DNA of 7,252 nucleotides from Cytophagales bacterium (GCA_029262955.1 JAJCYL010000397.1:1-7252); one strand, 5' to 3'; positions 1 through 6,468 are shown, numbered from the stretch's first letter. Notes: generated from the letters alone by a model not told the origin. Made by a program: numbers and translations.

Positions 1-1594
1 CTTCAGCATCACCCTGAAATAGCAAACCAGTCGCGGTTGATAGCAATCCTCCATTGTAATGAAACAATTGGTCAATTCCCCAGGCGTCTTCCATAGCCAC
101 CGGGTCCCAAGCCACCAGGCGCCCCTTTGAGTTCCCTGGTACCGGGGCATCAGGATGATCATCATAGATAGTCTCGTTATAAGTCTTGATTGGACTGCTG
201 ATGTTATAACCTACTCCGCTTAAAAGTGCTGAAGGCGAGTCAAAACCCACCTCGGGGTCAAAAGCATGAGCGGAAGCACGATTTAAAGTTGGGATGTAAA
301 CATATCCGGTTTTGGGGTTGTAAGACATGGGATGCCAGTTATGGCCACCATGTGTACTAGGGGTGATCCAGTGGGTTTTCCCATCTTCATACCTTGACCC
401 TGGCACTTCAATCGGTCTGCCATCATCCCCAATTCCCGTTGCCCAATTCATATAAGTATAAGCTTTGGCTGAAATCAATTCCCCGTTGTTTCGGTCAATC
501 ACATAAAAGAATCCATTTTTAGGGGCTTGCATCAGGACTTTTCTTGATTGCCCGTCCATCTCTAAATCCGTCAGAATTATCGGTTGAGTCGCAGTATAGT
601 CCCAGGTATCTCCAGGTGTTGTTTGATAGTGCCACTTGTAAGAACCATCATCGGGGTTTAAAGCTACAATGCTGGAAAGATATTGGTTATCCCCTCCACC
701 AGGGCTTCTCACTTTACGGTCCCAGTGCGTACCGTTCCCTACACCGATTAGCACCTGGTCCAGCTCAGCATCATAAACAATGGCATCCCAGACTGTTCCT
801 CCACCTCCCTGCTTCCACCATTCTCCGTTCCAGGTTTTGGCAGCGTTTTCTAAGTCAGGATGTTCGAAAGGCATTGACGGGTCTCCAGGAACGGTGTAAA
901 ATCGCCACTTTTCTTCTCCACTGGTTGCATCATAAGCGGTGACATAGCCTCTCGCTTTATACTCAGCACCACCGTTACCAATTAATACCATTCCCTTAAT
1001 AATGCGGGGTGCACCGGTTATGGAATACTTATATCCGTTTTCATTGGAGACAGTTATGACATTCCAGTTAACAGTTCCATCTACCGCATTTAAGGAGATT
1101 AATCTCCCGTCAAGAGTCCCTGATATAATGGCTCCCTTATACAGCGCCACCCCCCTATTAACCACGCCACAACAAAATGTAGGAGCTCTTTCTCTTGGAA
1201 CTTCCGGGTCATACTTCCATATAATTTCCCCTTTTCTTACATCAACCGAATAGACCACACTCCATGGTCCGGTGAAGAACATGATTCCATCTACCACCAG
1301 GGGTGTGGCCTGAATTCCACGTTTAGTTCCCAATTCAATGGCCCAGGCAAGACCCAATTCTTTCACATTTTCTGTTGTGATCTGGTCTAACTTACTGTAC
1401 CGGGTTTCTTTATAGTTGCCTCCATAGGTAAGCCAGTCTCCCTGATTCTGATCAGCATCCAGAATGGCCTGATCATCAACTCTTTCGGTAACCAACCGGA
1501 TATGATCTGGAGAGCCTTTTGTATGCTCATTTGTAGTACAGCTCAAAAATGAACTTACAAGTATTAAGGCAACTGAGGCATTTATCTCTTTCAT
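1..1594 (-). CDS. PQQ-dependent alcohol dehydrogenase (quinohemoprotein type), C-terminus cut by window edge
   Basis: The reading frame is open from ATG at 1594 to the window edge (531 codons) with no stop. The protein is an eight-bladed propeller quinoprotein that oxidises alcohols with PQQ outside the cytoplasmic membrane. Residues 1-19 look like a lipoprotein signal (hydrophobic stretch, then FLSC with Cys19). WLTYGGNYKETRYSKL at 54-69 is the family's N-terminal signature. Adjacent Cys141-Cys142 in FCCGVVNRG form the disulfide ring that lies over PQQ, and Trp269 in GGGTVWD is the stacking Trp on the other face. Glu211 and Asn287 match the metal ligands, Asp332 in DTWDYTATQP matches the catalytic Asp, and Lys359 matches the PQQ-binding Lys. 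Thr334 stands where XoxF enzymes carry the extra lanthanide-binding Asp, so calcium is expected. SPGGGDNQYLSSIVALNP resembles quinohemoprotein alcohol dehydrogenases. These usually have a C-terminal cytochrome c domain, which would lie outside the window. No clear promoter or RBS is visible upstream. Confidence 0.95.
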   Translation of the reverse strand, partial: MKEINASVALILVSSFLSCTTNEHTKGSPDHIRLVTERVDDQAILDADQNQGDWLTYGGNYKETRYSKLDQITTENVKELGLAWAIELGTKRGIQATPLVVDGIMFFTGPWSVVYSVDVRKGEIIWKYDPEVPRERAPTFCCGVVNRGVALYKGAIISGTLDGRLISLNAVDGTVNWNVITVSNENGYKYSITGAPRIIKGMVLIGNGGAEYKARGYVTAYDATSGEEKWRFYTVPGDPSMPFEHPDLENAAKTWNGEWWKQGGGGTVWDAIVYDAELDQVLIGVGNGTHWDRKVRSPGGGDNQYLSSIVALNPDDGSYKWHYQTTPGDTWDYTATQPIILTDLEMDGQSRKVLMQAPKNGFFYVIDRNNGELISAKAYTYMNWATGIGDDGRPIEVPGSRYEDGKTHWITPSTHGGHNWHPMSYNPKTGYVYIPTLNRASAHAFDPEVGFDSPSALLSGVGYNISSPIKTYNETIYDDHPDAPVPGNSKGRLVAWDPVAMEDAWGIDQLFHYNGGLLSTATGLLFQGDAE

Positions 1595-1805
1595 GGGAAT
1601 CGTTTTTGCCAGCAGAAAATTGCCGAATAGATCTTTCAATTGCAAGTATTTTTATAAACTCAAAGCCGATCTATCGAGCACTTTTCGTGAACTTACCCCA
1701 TAACAATCTTACGCAGGCCGTCACGATCATTAAGTTGAAGGCATACGGTTCCTGCTAAATGTCTAAAAGGATTTAATGGATCTATAATGTGCTAATGAAT
1801 TCCCT
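1595..1805. other. Intergenic region between the PQQ dehydrogenase and aspartyl protease genes
   Basis: This 211-bp spacer lies between two minus-strand genes. I see no convincing coding sequence. The short plus-strand frame covering much of it starts inside the dehydrogenase gene and has no recognisable protein. An imperfect inverted repeat at 1713-1755 pairs GCAGG with CCTGC and CCGT with ACGG around a TT bulge and a 23-base loop. No T tract follows on the minus strand, so it is not a clear intrinsic terminator. No exact TAnnTTTG element was found ahead of the dehydrogenase start. The nearest is TAAGATTG on the minus strand at 1711-1704, with one mismatch. Confidence 0.6.
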
Positions 1806-2708
1806 TCAGGGGTGCACCACAAATATCCGGTTCGGGATGTCTATGGTGATTTTCATATCGCGGAACATCCCACTACCCATGAGTGCGTTGTAGATTAGGC
1901 CCTCTCGAAAAATTGTCCTTACATTTTCCTTCCTGAGCGATGCGGAACCTTCCCCAATCATAATTGAATTGAGCGTGTAGATATAATCTGTACGCTTTTC
2001 GCCAGACAGCTGTGTAACATAAGGTTGAGCAACTGCTGAGGCAGTATCTAATTCCAGCTCTTTAACATACCCTGGATTGACAATAAAAGCACCATAACCA
2101 CTTCCTGTATCAAATTCTGCCAGCATTGTAATTTCATCGTTCAGACGAATGGGTATAAAAATGTCTAAAAGGATATCTGCATGCTGTTTCACACTTATGG
2201 GAAGAGTAAAAGAGCCATCGGCCTGAATATCTTGAGCCACCTCCTTTGCCAAAACCAGCTTACTTTGCTTAAAATCTATGGTAAATGGTTGGTCTTCAAA
2301 GAATTTTAAAGACAACAAACCATCGATACCAAAATCATCAAGAGGGGGATAGATACCAACTATAGGATTGTTTTGGATGAATTCCCCAACTGACATTGAA
2401 GGTATGGTGAATAATTCTCCGTTCAGCCTATCACCATCATGCCTGAAACCGGTAAAGTAACCAGCCTTTTCTGCATACTTTTTAACCTTATCAAACATGC
2501 TGGTTGATAATACATTCACACCGGCACCTGTATCCAGAATGAAGTTGCCTTTAATTGTATCCACCAAATTCACTTCAACTACCATATGGCCTTCATCGGT
2601 GATGTAGATAGGATACTCTTGAGACTTAGCGATGAATCCGCTTAGTAGAAGTACAATAAAAGCAAGACTAGTCAGGTACTGCAACCGCCCAATATTCATA
2701 ATGACCAT
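1806..2708 (-). CDS. Secreted two-lobed aspartyl protease (retropepsin/pepsin-like)
   Basis: A complete 300-residue protein. Residues 11-29 are a hydrophobic signal segment after an Arg, so export is expected. Two homologous lobes follow. Lobe 1 (about 32-155) has FILDTGAGVNVLS with Asp59 and closes with GIDGLLSLKFFEDQPFTIDF. Lobe 2 (about 165-300) has AEFDTGSGYGAFIV with Asp200 and closes with ALMGSGMFRDMKITIDIP. Each lobe thus shows the Asp-Thr-Gly loop and the later hydrophobic-hydrophobic-Gly element of aspartic proteases, and the pair could form one active site in a single chain. The fold is known for the Asp_protease_2 family, but substrates of the bacterial members are mostly unknown. 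An ATG at codon 4 (2699) is an alternative start and gives an equally good signal peptide. The gene is divergent from the broken AraC regulator, 96 bp away, which may once have controlled it. Proteolytic activity is inferred. Confidence 0.88.
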   Translation of the reverse strand: MVIMNIGRLQYLTSLAFIVLLLSGFIAKSQEYPIYITDEGHMVVEVNLVDTIKGNFILDTGAGVNVLSTSMFDKVKKYAEKAGYFTGFRHDGDRLNGELFTIPSMSVGEFIQNNPIVGIYPPLDDFGIDGLLSLKFFEDQPFTIDFKQSKLVLAKEVAQDIQADGSFTLPISVKQHADILLDIFIPIRLNDEITMLAEFDTGSGYGAFIVNPGYVKELELDTASAVAQPYVTQLSGEKRTDYIYTLNSIMIGEGSASLRKENVRTIFREGLIYNALMGSGMFRDMKITIDIPNRIFVVHP

Positions 2709-2753
2709 AATTATTTGTAGTCAAAATAATATCTGAGGCATCTCCCTAGCAAC

Positions 2754-2769
2754 TTTAAGAAGTCTTAAA
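2754..2769. promoter_or_regulatory. 16-bp palindrome, candidate operator in the divergent intergenic region
   Basis: TTTAAGA-AG-TCTTAAA is a perfect 7-2-7 inverted repeat between the protease and the regulator genes. It lies two bases upstream of the -7-like box at 2772-2779 and so would occupy the promoter spacer, where a bound dimer would block transcription. It is AT-rich and could be chance. The binding protein is unknown. AraC-family proteins more often bind direct repeats. Confidence 0.35.
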
Positions 2770-2771
2770 AT

Positions 2772-2779
2772 TACTTTTG
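2772..2779 (+). promoter_or_regulatory. Bacteroidota-type -7 promoter element for the 7TM AraC gene
   Basis: TACTTTTG matches the TAnnTTTG consensus of the Bacteroidota primary sigma factor exactly. It lies 25 bases before the TTG start at 2805, which would leave a leader of about 20 nt. No TTG -33 element is found 17-23 bases upstream, so the promoter would be weak or activator-dependent. Confidence 0.4.
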
Positions 2780-2804
2780 GGACTAATAAAACTCAGTAAC
2801 GTCT

Positions 2805-3356
2805 TTGACACTATTCGATATTGATCTTCAAGCAGTCCTGAAAGGCATCCAATTTCTTTTGGGGATCCAGCTGATCGTGGTTGCTGGCATACTCCTGGCA
2901 ATGAAGTCTACCGGTCCCAAGAAGTTTTTGGCAATGCTGTGCCTGATTCATGGTCTCTGGTTTTTTAAACATGCCTTTTCGGGTATCTGGGAAAACAACT
3001 TCTTGCTATTTCTCCTCATTGGTCCTGGCAAGCCCATTTTTGTAGGGTCTATCCTATTGTTTTACTTTAAAACGATAAGCGGAAACCTTGAAAGAAAGTA
3101 CATATATCGTCACCTCATGGTCCCGGCCTCTTATTATGTAATGCTCATCTTATCGGGATTTCTTTTTAGAGATCAATTTTCAACTGATGTCAGTTTGAAG
3201 CTTTCAATCCTTTATTCCGGAATTGTACTTCTAATATTTTGGTACTATTTCCTTATTACAAAAAAAGAAATTCACCAGAATGTCAGGAAGATCATTATCC
3301 CTAAAGCCTACAAGAAGACCCTCTATCTCTTCAACTCATTGTACTTCTTCCTTTAG
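2805..3356 (+). CDS. N-terminal membrane half of the interrupted AraC-type regulator
   Basis: This 183-residue fragment holds only hydrophobic segments with short basic loops. They lie at about residues 14-33, 41-58, 65-88, 104-121, 133-151 and the start of a sixth at 174-183, where TAG ends it. It carries no DNA-binding domain and would be a truncated sensor part if made. The TTG start precedes the first helix, while the first ATG (codon 33) would remove it. Confidence 0.6.
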   Translation: MTLFDIDLQAVLKGIQFLLGIQLIVVAGILLAMKSTGPKKFLAMLCLIHGLWFFKHAFSGIWENNFLLFLLIGPGKPIFVGSILLFYFKTISGNLERKYIYRHLMVPASYYVMLILSGFLFRDQFSTDVSLKLSILYSGIVLLIFWYYFLITKKEIHQNVRKIIIPKAYKKTLYLFNSLYFFL

Positions 3357-3374
3357 CAAATACCAATTTGGGAT

Positions 3375-3947
3375 ATGTATTCCAGGATTCTCCAGGCTGA
3401 TGTTTTAACAGATTCCACCTATTTAATCCTTAGCAATTTGTACAATAGCTTTTTCAAATACATTGGCTATTATTCCTCCTACATCTACATTCATGTTTTA
3501 GGCTATTTTTTGTTTTTGTATGCAATGAGTGAATGGTCATTCTTAAAGAAAATTTTCCTTCCAAAAGAAACACTTATTAATCAGAAGGTATTTGACCAAA
3601 AGGAATCGATAGACCGAAAGATCCATGAATATTTTTATTTGAATGAAAATTTCAAAGACCCGGAAATAAGCCTGTCATCTTGCTCAAAAGCCCTAAACAT
3701 AACTAAGGATGAACTGATAGATTACTTAACTCTAACGAAGCGAGGTATGTTTAAAGATTTTGTAAACAAATTAAGAACTGAGGAGGTAAAGAAATTAATC
3801 CTCAATGACCACCACCAGAAATATGATCTGGTTGGTGTGGCATCTCAATGCGGTTTTAATTCCAAATCAACATTTTTCAGAGTATTTAAGAATATAGAAG
3901 GAATAACCCCTCGGGAATATCAGAAAAAGCATAGAATGCATAATTAA
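3375..3947 (+). CDS. C-terminal DNA-binding half of the interrupted AraC-type regulator
   Basis: This 190-codon frame contains the last membrane segment (about residues 35-50, YIYIHVLGYFLFLYAM) and the complete AraC double helix-turn-helix (about 98-188). ATG at 3375 is seven codons after the TAG, so reinitiation could give a protein with one membrane anchor and an intact DNA-binding domain. No Shine-Dalgarno sequence is apparent. If expressed, it would be uncoupled from the sensor part. Confidence 0.6.
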   Translation: MYSRILQADVLTDSTYLILSNLYNSFFKYIGYYSSYIYIHVLGYFLFLYAMSEWSFLKKIFLPKETLINQKVFDQKESIDRKIHEYFYLNENFKDPEISLSSCSKALNITKDELIDYLTLTKRGMFKDFVNKLRTEEVKKLILNDHHQKYDLVGVASQCGFNSKSTFFRVFKNIEGITPREYQKKHRMHN

Positions 3948-3962
3948 GAATGAGAAACGGGG

Positions 3963-4085
3963 TCAATGAGCTGCACCCAAAACCTTCAATTGATGCTTAA
4001 TAGTAGTATTCTCAGGACTTAACTCAAGGGCCCTGATATAATACTCAATGGCTTTCTTGGTGTTGTTCTCCAGATAATGGTCCGG
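3963..4085 (-). pseudogene. C-terminal TPR remnant of a lost gene
   Basis: On the minus strand, from just after a TAA at 4088-4086 to TGA at 3965-3963, the frame reads 40 residues: PDHYLENNTKKAIEYY followed by IRALELSPENTTIKHQ and LKVLGAAH. The pattern KAIEYYIRALELSPEN is a classic tetratricopeptide helix pair, and the ending resembles the single C-terminal TPR of many Bacteroidota serine hydrolases and alpha/beta hydrolases. There is no start codon and no upstream coding sequence, because the frame is broken at the inverted repeat at 4083-4122. It is therefore a 3' gene fragment left by a deletion or rearrangement. The parent protein's main domain cannot be identified. Confidence 0.75.
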
Positions 4086-4122
4086 TTAAGTTATAAGCTC
4101 TATCTTTTTTTAAACTTAACCG
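4083..4122. repeat. 10-bp perfect inverted repeat with 20-nt loop
   Basis: CGGTTAAGTT at 4083-4092 is the exact reverse complement of AACTTAACCG at 4113-4122. It sits between the end of the NmrA-like gene and the TPR remnant and overlaps the point where the TPR reading frame is lost. No T tract follows the stem on either strand, so it is not a standard intrinsic terminator. It may stabilise the 3' end of the NmrA transcript or be a scar of the rearrangement. Confidence 0.6.
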
Positions 4123-4148
4123 AAACAAAATAAAAATCTACTAATAAA

Positions 4149-5000
4149 TTATGTTTCTTCACCAACTTCTACTTCGGGATTCCAGACTCCGGATCTCGCT
4201 ACCTCTTCAACATACTCAGAAAACTTCTTTGGTTTTCTTCCAAGCACTTTTTCAATATCATGGGTGATGACCATATTTCTTTCGTCCCCAAGCACTTCAG
4301 TAAATAGATAGTTAATTAACCATCTATAATCCGAGGGTACTCCAAACTCTTCCAGCATCTTTGAGTAAGCGCCTAAAGTAATTGAAGTGAAATCAATAGT
4401 TCGACCGGTTGCTCTCGCGATCTCATCAATCACTTCTTTGAAAGTCAATAGTCTTGATCCGGTTAGCTCATAAATCTGACCCTTGTGTGTTTCATCAAGA
4501 AGGGCCTCAACCGCAACATCAGCAATATCATCAGTGTCCACATAAGGTACTTTCACATCTGCCTGAGGTAAGGCGACATGCCCGGCGATAATTGGATCCA
4601 GGAAGAAACTCTCACTAAAATTTTGATTAAACCAACTGGCTCGAATAATGGTGTAATCCATTCCTGAATTAATAACAACCTGTTCACACAACTCAGCCTC
4701 TCTCTCCCCTTTCCCGGAAAGTAAGACAAGCTTCTTCACCCCGGCGATTTTTGCCTCCCTGGTCAAACCTTCAATCGCTTCTAAAGCGCCAGGAACCGCA
4801 AGATCCGGCTGAAAGGTGATGTACACCTGATCAATACCAACTAATGTCTCTGTCCAAGTTGAGCTTTCTTGCCAGTCAAAAGCCGGGTTGGCATTGCGTG
4901 AGCCTACTCTTACTTTTCGATTTAACCTAGATAAGCGTTCAACCACTTTCCGTCCGGTTTTTCCAGTTCCTCCAATTACTAATGTCCTCTTGTTTGTCAT
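4149..5000 (-). CDS. NmrA-like NAD(P)-binding oxidoreductase (atypical SDR)
   Basis: A complete 283-residue cytoplasmic Rossmann protein. The N-terminal TLVIGGTGKTGRKVVERL holds the dinucleotide loop GGTGKTG at residues 10-16. Arg31 and Arg35 after the second strand suggest NADPH preference. The segments KKLVLLSGKGE (89-99), MDYTIIRASWFNQNF (114-128) and VPYVDTDDIADVAVEALL (151-168) are typical of NmrA/QOR2-like atypical short-chain dehydrogenases. The usual YxxxK catalytic pair is not seen in its normal place. Members include NADPH-dependent quinone or azo reductases and redox-sensing NmrA proteins, so the substrate cannot be named. Its ATG lies 32 bp after the DUF1772 stop on the same strand, implying co-transcription from the promoter upstream of DUF1772. 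Confidence 0.92.
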   Translation of the reverse strand: MTNKRTLVIGGTGKTGRKVVERLSRLNRKVRVGSRNANPAFDWQESSTWTETLVGIDQVYITFQPDLAVPGALEAIEGLTREAKIAGVKKLVLLSGKGEREAELCEQVVINSGMDYTIIRASWFNQNFSESFFLDPIIAGHVALPQADVKVPYVDTDDIADVAVEALLDETHKGQIYELTGSRLLTFKEVIDEIARATGRTIDFTSITLGAYSKMLEEFGVPSDYRWLINYLFTEVLGDERNMVITHDIEKVLGRKPKKFSEYVEEVARSGVWNPEVEVGEET

Positions 5001-5032
5001 GATTAATTATTTAAAAGTTTGAATTCGAATTA

Positions 5033-5530
5033 TTATCTGCTCCCAACCAATAGGGCGATCAGGCTTAAAACAAAGGCCACTATCGCCGAGAAAGTCCGAA
5101 TACGATGCCAGACATTCCATTTGCTTTCGTAGTTGATTCTAAACTCTCCCAATCCATTGGAGGTCAAATCATCGAGGTTGACAGCATCAAGTGCATCGTT
5201 TAGAGGTATATTGCCAAAAACGGTAACACCAAATGTTCCAATAAGATAGGTCAAAATTGCTCCCAGGAGTATTCCAAAAACAAGATTGACTCCCACCTTG
5301 TAATGGAGATAGACTGAAATGACCAATAGGATCAGGCTCCCAAAAAAGCTGAGATAGAATGCCGGATTTAGAATAGCACGATTAATATTCTGCATTACCT
5401 CCAGGTAACTACTATCAGAGATCCTTTTTGTCCCTGGAATCACAGACACTTCCCAGGCATAAAAGAGGCCAGCAGATAATCCGGTTAAAACGATGGTAAG
5501 GGTTAGAATTGTTAGTCTCATATATATCAT
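5033..5530 (-). CDS. DUF1772 (anthrone-oxygenase-like) membrane protein
   Basis: A 165-residue protein with four predicted membrane helices at about 5-25, 56-76, 82-103 and 146-163. The first helix runs into GLSAGLFYAWEVSVIPG, followed by YLEVMQNINRAILNPAF. The loop before the last helix has FGNIPLNDALDA and YESKWNVWHRIRT. These are the conserved blocks of DUF1772, a family that includes fungal anthrone oxygenases, though most bacterial members are uncharacterised. The conserved Asn, Trp and His-Arg near the last helix are candidate functional residues. ATG at 5530 and ATG at codon 4 (5521) are both possible starts. The gene is first in a likely two-gene operon with the NmrA-like oxidoreductase, and a promoter with AraC-type direct repeats lies just upstream. 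A role in modifying an aromatic or quinone compound is inference only. Confidence 0.88.
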   Translation of the reverse strand: MIYMRLTILTLTIVLTGLSAGLFYAWEVSVIPGTKRISDSSYLEVMQNINRAILNPAFYLSFFGSLILLVISVYLHYKVGVNLVFGILLGAILTYLIGTFGVTVFGNIPLNDALDAVNLDDLTSNGLGEFRINYESKWNVWHRIRTFSAIVAFVLSLIALLVGSR

Positions 5531-5546
5531 GTTTAGATTACTGAGA

Positions 5547-5554
5547 CAAAAATG
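5547..5554 (-). promoter_or_regulatory. -7-like promoter element for the DUF1772-NmrA operon
   Basis: On the minus strand, CATTTTTG differs from TAnnTTTG only in its first base. It lies 17 bases before the ATG at 5530 and 26 before the ATG at 5521. There is no TTG -33 box at the right distance. The direct repeat ending at 5574 occupies that position instead, which fits an activator-dependent promoter. Confidence 0.45.
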
Positions 5555-5573
5555 CAGCCTATTCTATGAGCGC

Positions 5574-5611
5574 ATTGGTTCGAAAGGGATCAAGATTTGT
5601 TCGAAAAGGAT
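5574..5611 (-). promoter_or_regulatory. AraC-type operator: two 17-bp direct repeats at 21-bp spacing
   Basis: ATTGGTTCGAAAGGGAT at 5574-5590 and ATTTGTTCGAAAAGGAT at 5595-5611 (plus-strand reading) agree at 15 of 17 positions and are separated by 4 bp. This 17+4 layout equals the araI1-araI2 half-site arrangement of E. coli, two helical turns apart. The proximal copy begins 19 bp upstream of the -7-like box, over the expected -33 region, as in class II AraC activation. The distal copy ends on the first base of the AraC gene's stop codon. The likely binder is the AraC protein encoded immediately upstream. Binding is inferred. Confidence 0.65.
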
Positions 5612-6468
5612 TAGTGCTTTATTTCGCTGGGTCGGAATCCGTATTTGGTTGCAAACGCATTCGAAAAGGAACTCAAACTATCATATCCAACCTGCCAGGC
5701 GGCCTCCTGGATAGTGACATCTCCTTTTCTTAAAAGATCATGGGCCTTTTTGAGACGTTCATTCTGAAGGTACTTAAAAACAGGTACTCCAAACAGTTCT
5801 TTGAAATTTTTCTTCAACTTGAAACTGTTCAGGCCGATTTGCCTGGATAATTCAGTTAATGAAGGTGGGGTCTCCAGATTACCAATTAGTATCTCCTTGG
5901 CCTGATAAAGTTTTTCACGTTCGGCGTCCTTAATCGTATCTTCCTTCGTAGTGGACAAATATCCAAAGAAATGTGACAAGAGCGCTGTCATTTGGCTCCT
6001 GAAAAACATCATCTTAGTCCTACCTTCATAATGAATATTGAATACCTGGTCCAGGGCAATCTGCATTTCCGGAGTCATATTAAAGTTGGGCCCCTCTACA
6101 TAGTGGTCACTTGGGTTCACCAGTTGATTCAATACCCGGGCGAAAAGTTCACCCTCCTGATTTGGAAGTTTTTCTATATTCCTCACCGCCGTAGCTATTA
6201 CAATACACTCCAAAGGTTTAGTCGCCGATACCGTGTGCTCAAACTCAACCTGCTCATCAGCATAGAATGATAGGGCTATGCCTTGTGTCCTATGGAAGTC
6301 TCTTTTTTTATCGCCATATTTTACAGTTAGGTCCACATTCCCGGAACCATAAAATGCTACACCAATCACCGGTTCATCAAAAGTGCAGGAATCGATAGTG
6401 GTCTCTTTACTCGATGATTCCTCAACTAAGACTGTAAAGTCGTTAATGTCAATAATATCCCTGGTCAT
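5611..6468 (-). CDS. AraC-family transcriptional regulator (PchR-like)
   Basis: I place the start at ATG 6468 (285 residues). The longer frame to 6528 begins with TTG directly after the transporter stop and adds a hydrophobic leader untypical of this soluble family. The N-terminal about 180 residues form the effector-binding part, with GVAFYGSGNVDLTVKYG-like beta strands, and are not conserved enough to name a ligand. The C-terminal AraC domain has a first helix-turn-helix, LTELSRQIGLNSFKLKKNFKELFG (about 204-227), and a second, TIQEAAWQVGYDSLSSFSNAFATKYG (about 252-277), with the usual FRPSEIKH ending. The form NSFKLKKNFKELFG is characteristic of PchR-like regulators. It lies 80 bp upstream of DUF1772, with the paired direct repeats between them, so it probably activates the DUF1772-NmrA operon when it binds a small molecule. 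Siderophore sensing, the role of PchR itself, is not supported by the neighbours. Confidence 0.92.
   Translation of the reverse strand: MTRDIIDINDFTVLVEESSSKETTIDSCTFDEPVIGVAFYGSGNVDLTVKYGDKKRDFHRTQGIALSFYADEQVEFEHTVSATKPLECIVIATAVRNIEKLPNQEGELFARVLNQLVNPSDHYVEGPNFNMTPEMQIALDQVFNIHYEGRTKMMFFRSQMTALLSHFFGYLSTTKEDTIKDAEREKLYQAKEILIGNLETPPSLTELSRQIGLNSFKLKKNFKELFGVPVFKYLQNERLKKAHDLLRKGDVTIQEAAWQVGYDSLSSFSNAFATKYGFRPSEIKH

Larger units (their letters stand above)
2805..3947 (+). pseudogene. AraC-family regulator with 7-helix membrane domain, interrupted by an in-frame TAG
   Basis: The two frames 2805-3356 and 3375-3947 are in the same phase and separated only by TAG at 3354-3356 plus six sense codons (QIPIWD). 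Read through, they make one 380-codon protein of the form known in Bacteroidota: about seven transmembrane helices followed by a cytoplasmic AraC DNA-binding domain. The amber codon falls in the sixth hydrophobic segment (YLFNSLYFFL, about codons 174-183), and the next helix follows around codons 225-240. The DNA-binding part has two helix-turn-helix units: LSSCSKALNITKDELIDYL, then VGVASQCGFNSKSTFFRVFK with the usual ITPREYQKKH ending. The start is TTG, because no in-frame ATG lies between the upstream stop at 2787 and codon 33. A nonsense mutation is the simplest reading. A sequencing error or readthrough cannot be excluded. The remaining sequence is otherwise intact, so any inactivation is recent. 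Confidence 0.85.

Noticed and set aside
861..874. TGTTCGAAAGGCAT, similar to the AraC half-site
   Set aside because: It is a single copy within the dehydrogenase coding sequence, with no partner repeat and no promoter nearby.
544..1758. Plus-strand open frames at 544-942, 1002-1253 and 1549-1758
   Set aside because: The first two lie antisense within the dehydrogenase gene and the third overlaps its start. Their translations show no domain-like pattern, so they are treated as shadows.
1757..2174. A 16-bp exact repeat (AAATGTCTAAAAGGAT) at 1757-1772 and 2159-2174
   Set aside because: One copy is intergenic and the other is within the protease gene. It is A-rich, has no further copies that I noticed and no structure around it, so it is probably chance.
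5022..5031. 10-bp palindrome AATTCGAATT between the DUF1772 and NmrA genes
   Set aside because: It is short and AT-rich, within a 32-bp operon spacer, with no associated promoter element or T tract.
5657..5670. A third partial copy of the operator core (TTCGAAAAGGA at 5660-5670)
   Set aside because: It lies inside the AraC gene, in codons for the conserved SSFSNAF helix, and is 60 bp from the second copy, out of register with the 21-bp period. It could be an accessory site but is more simply explained as coding sequence.
5493..6270. Plus-strand open frames at 5493-5714 and 5992-6270
   Set aside because: They are antisense to the DUF1772 start, the AraC operator and the AraC gene, with low-complexity, implausible translations.
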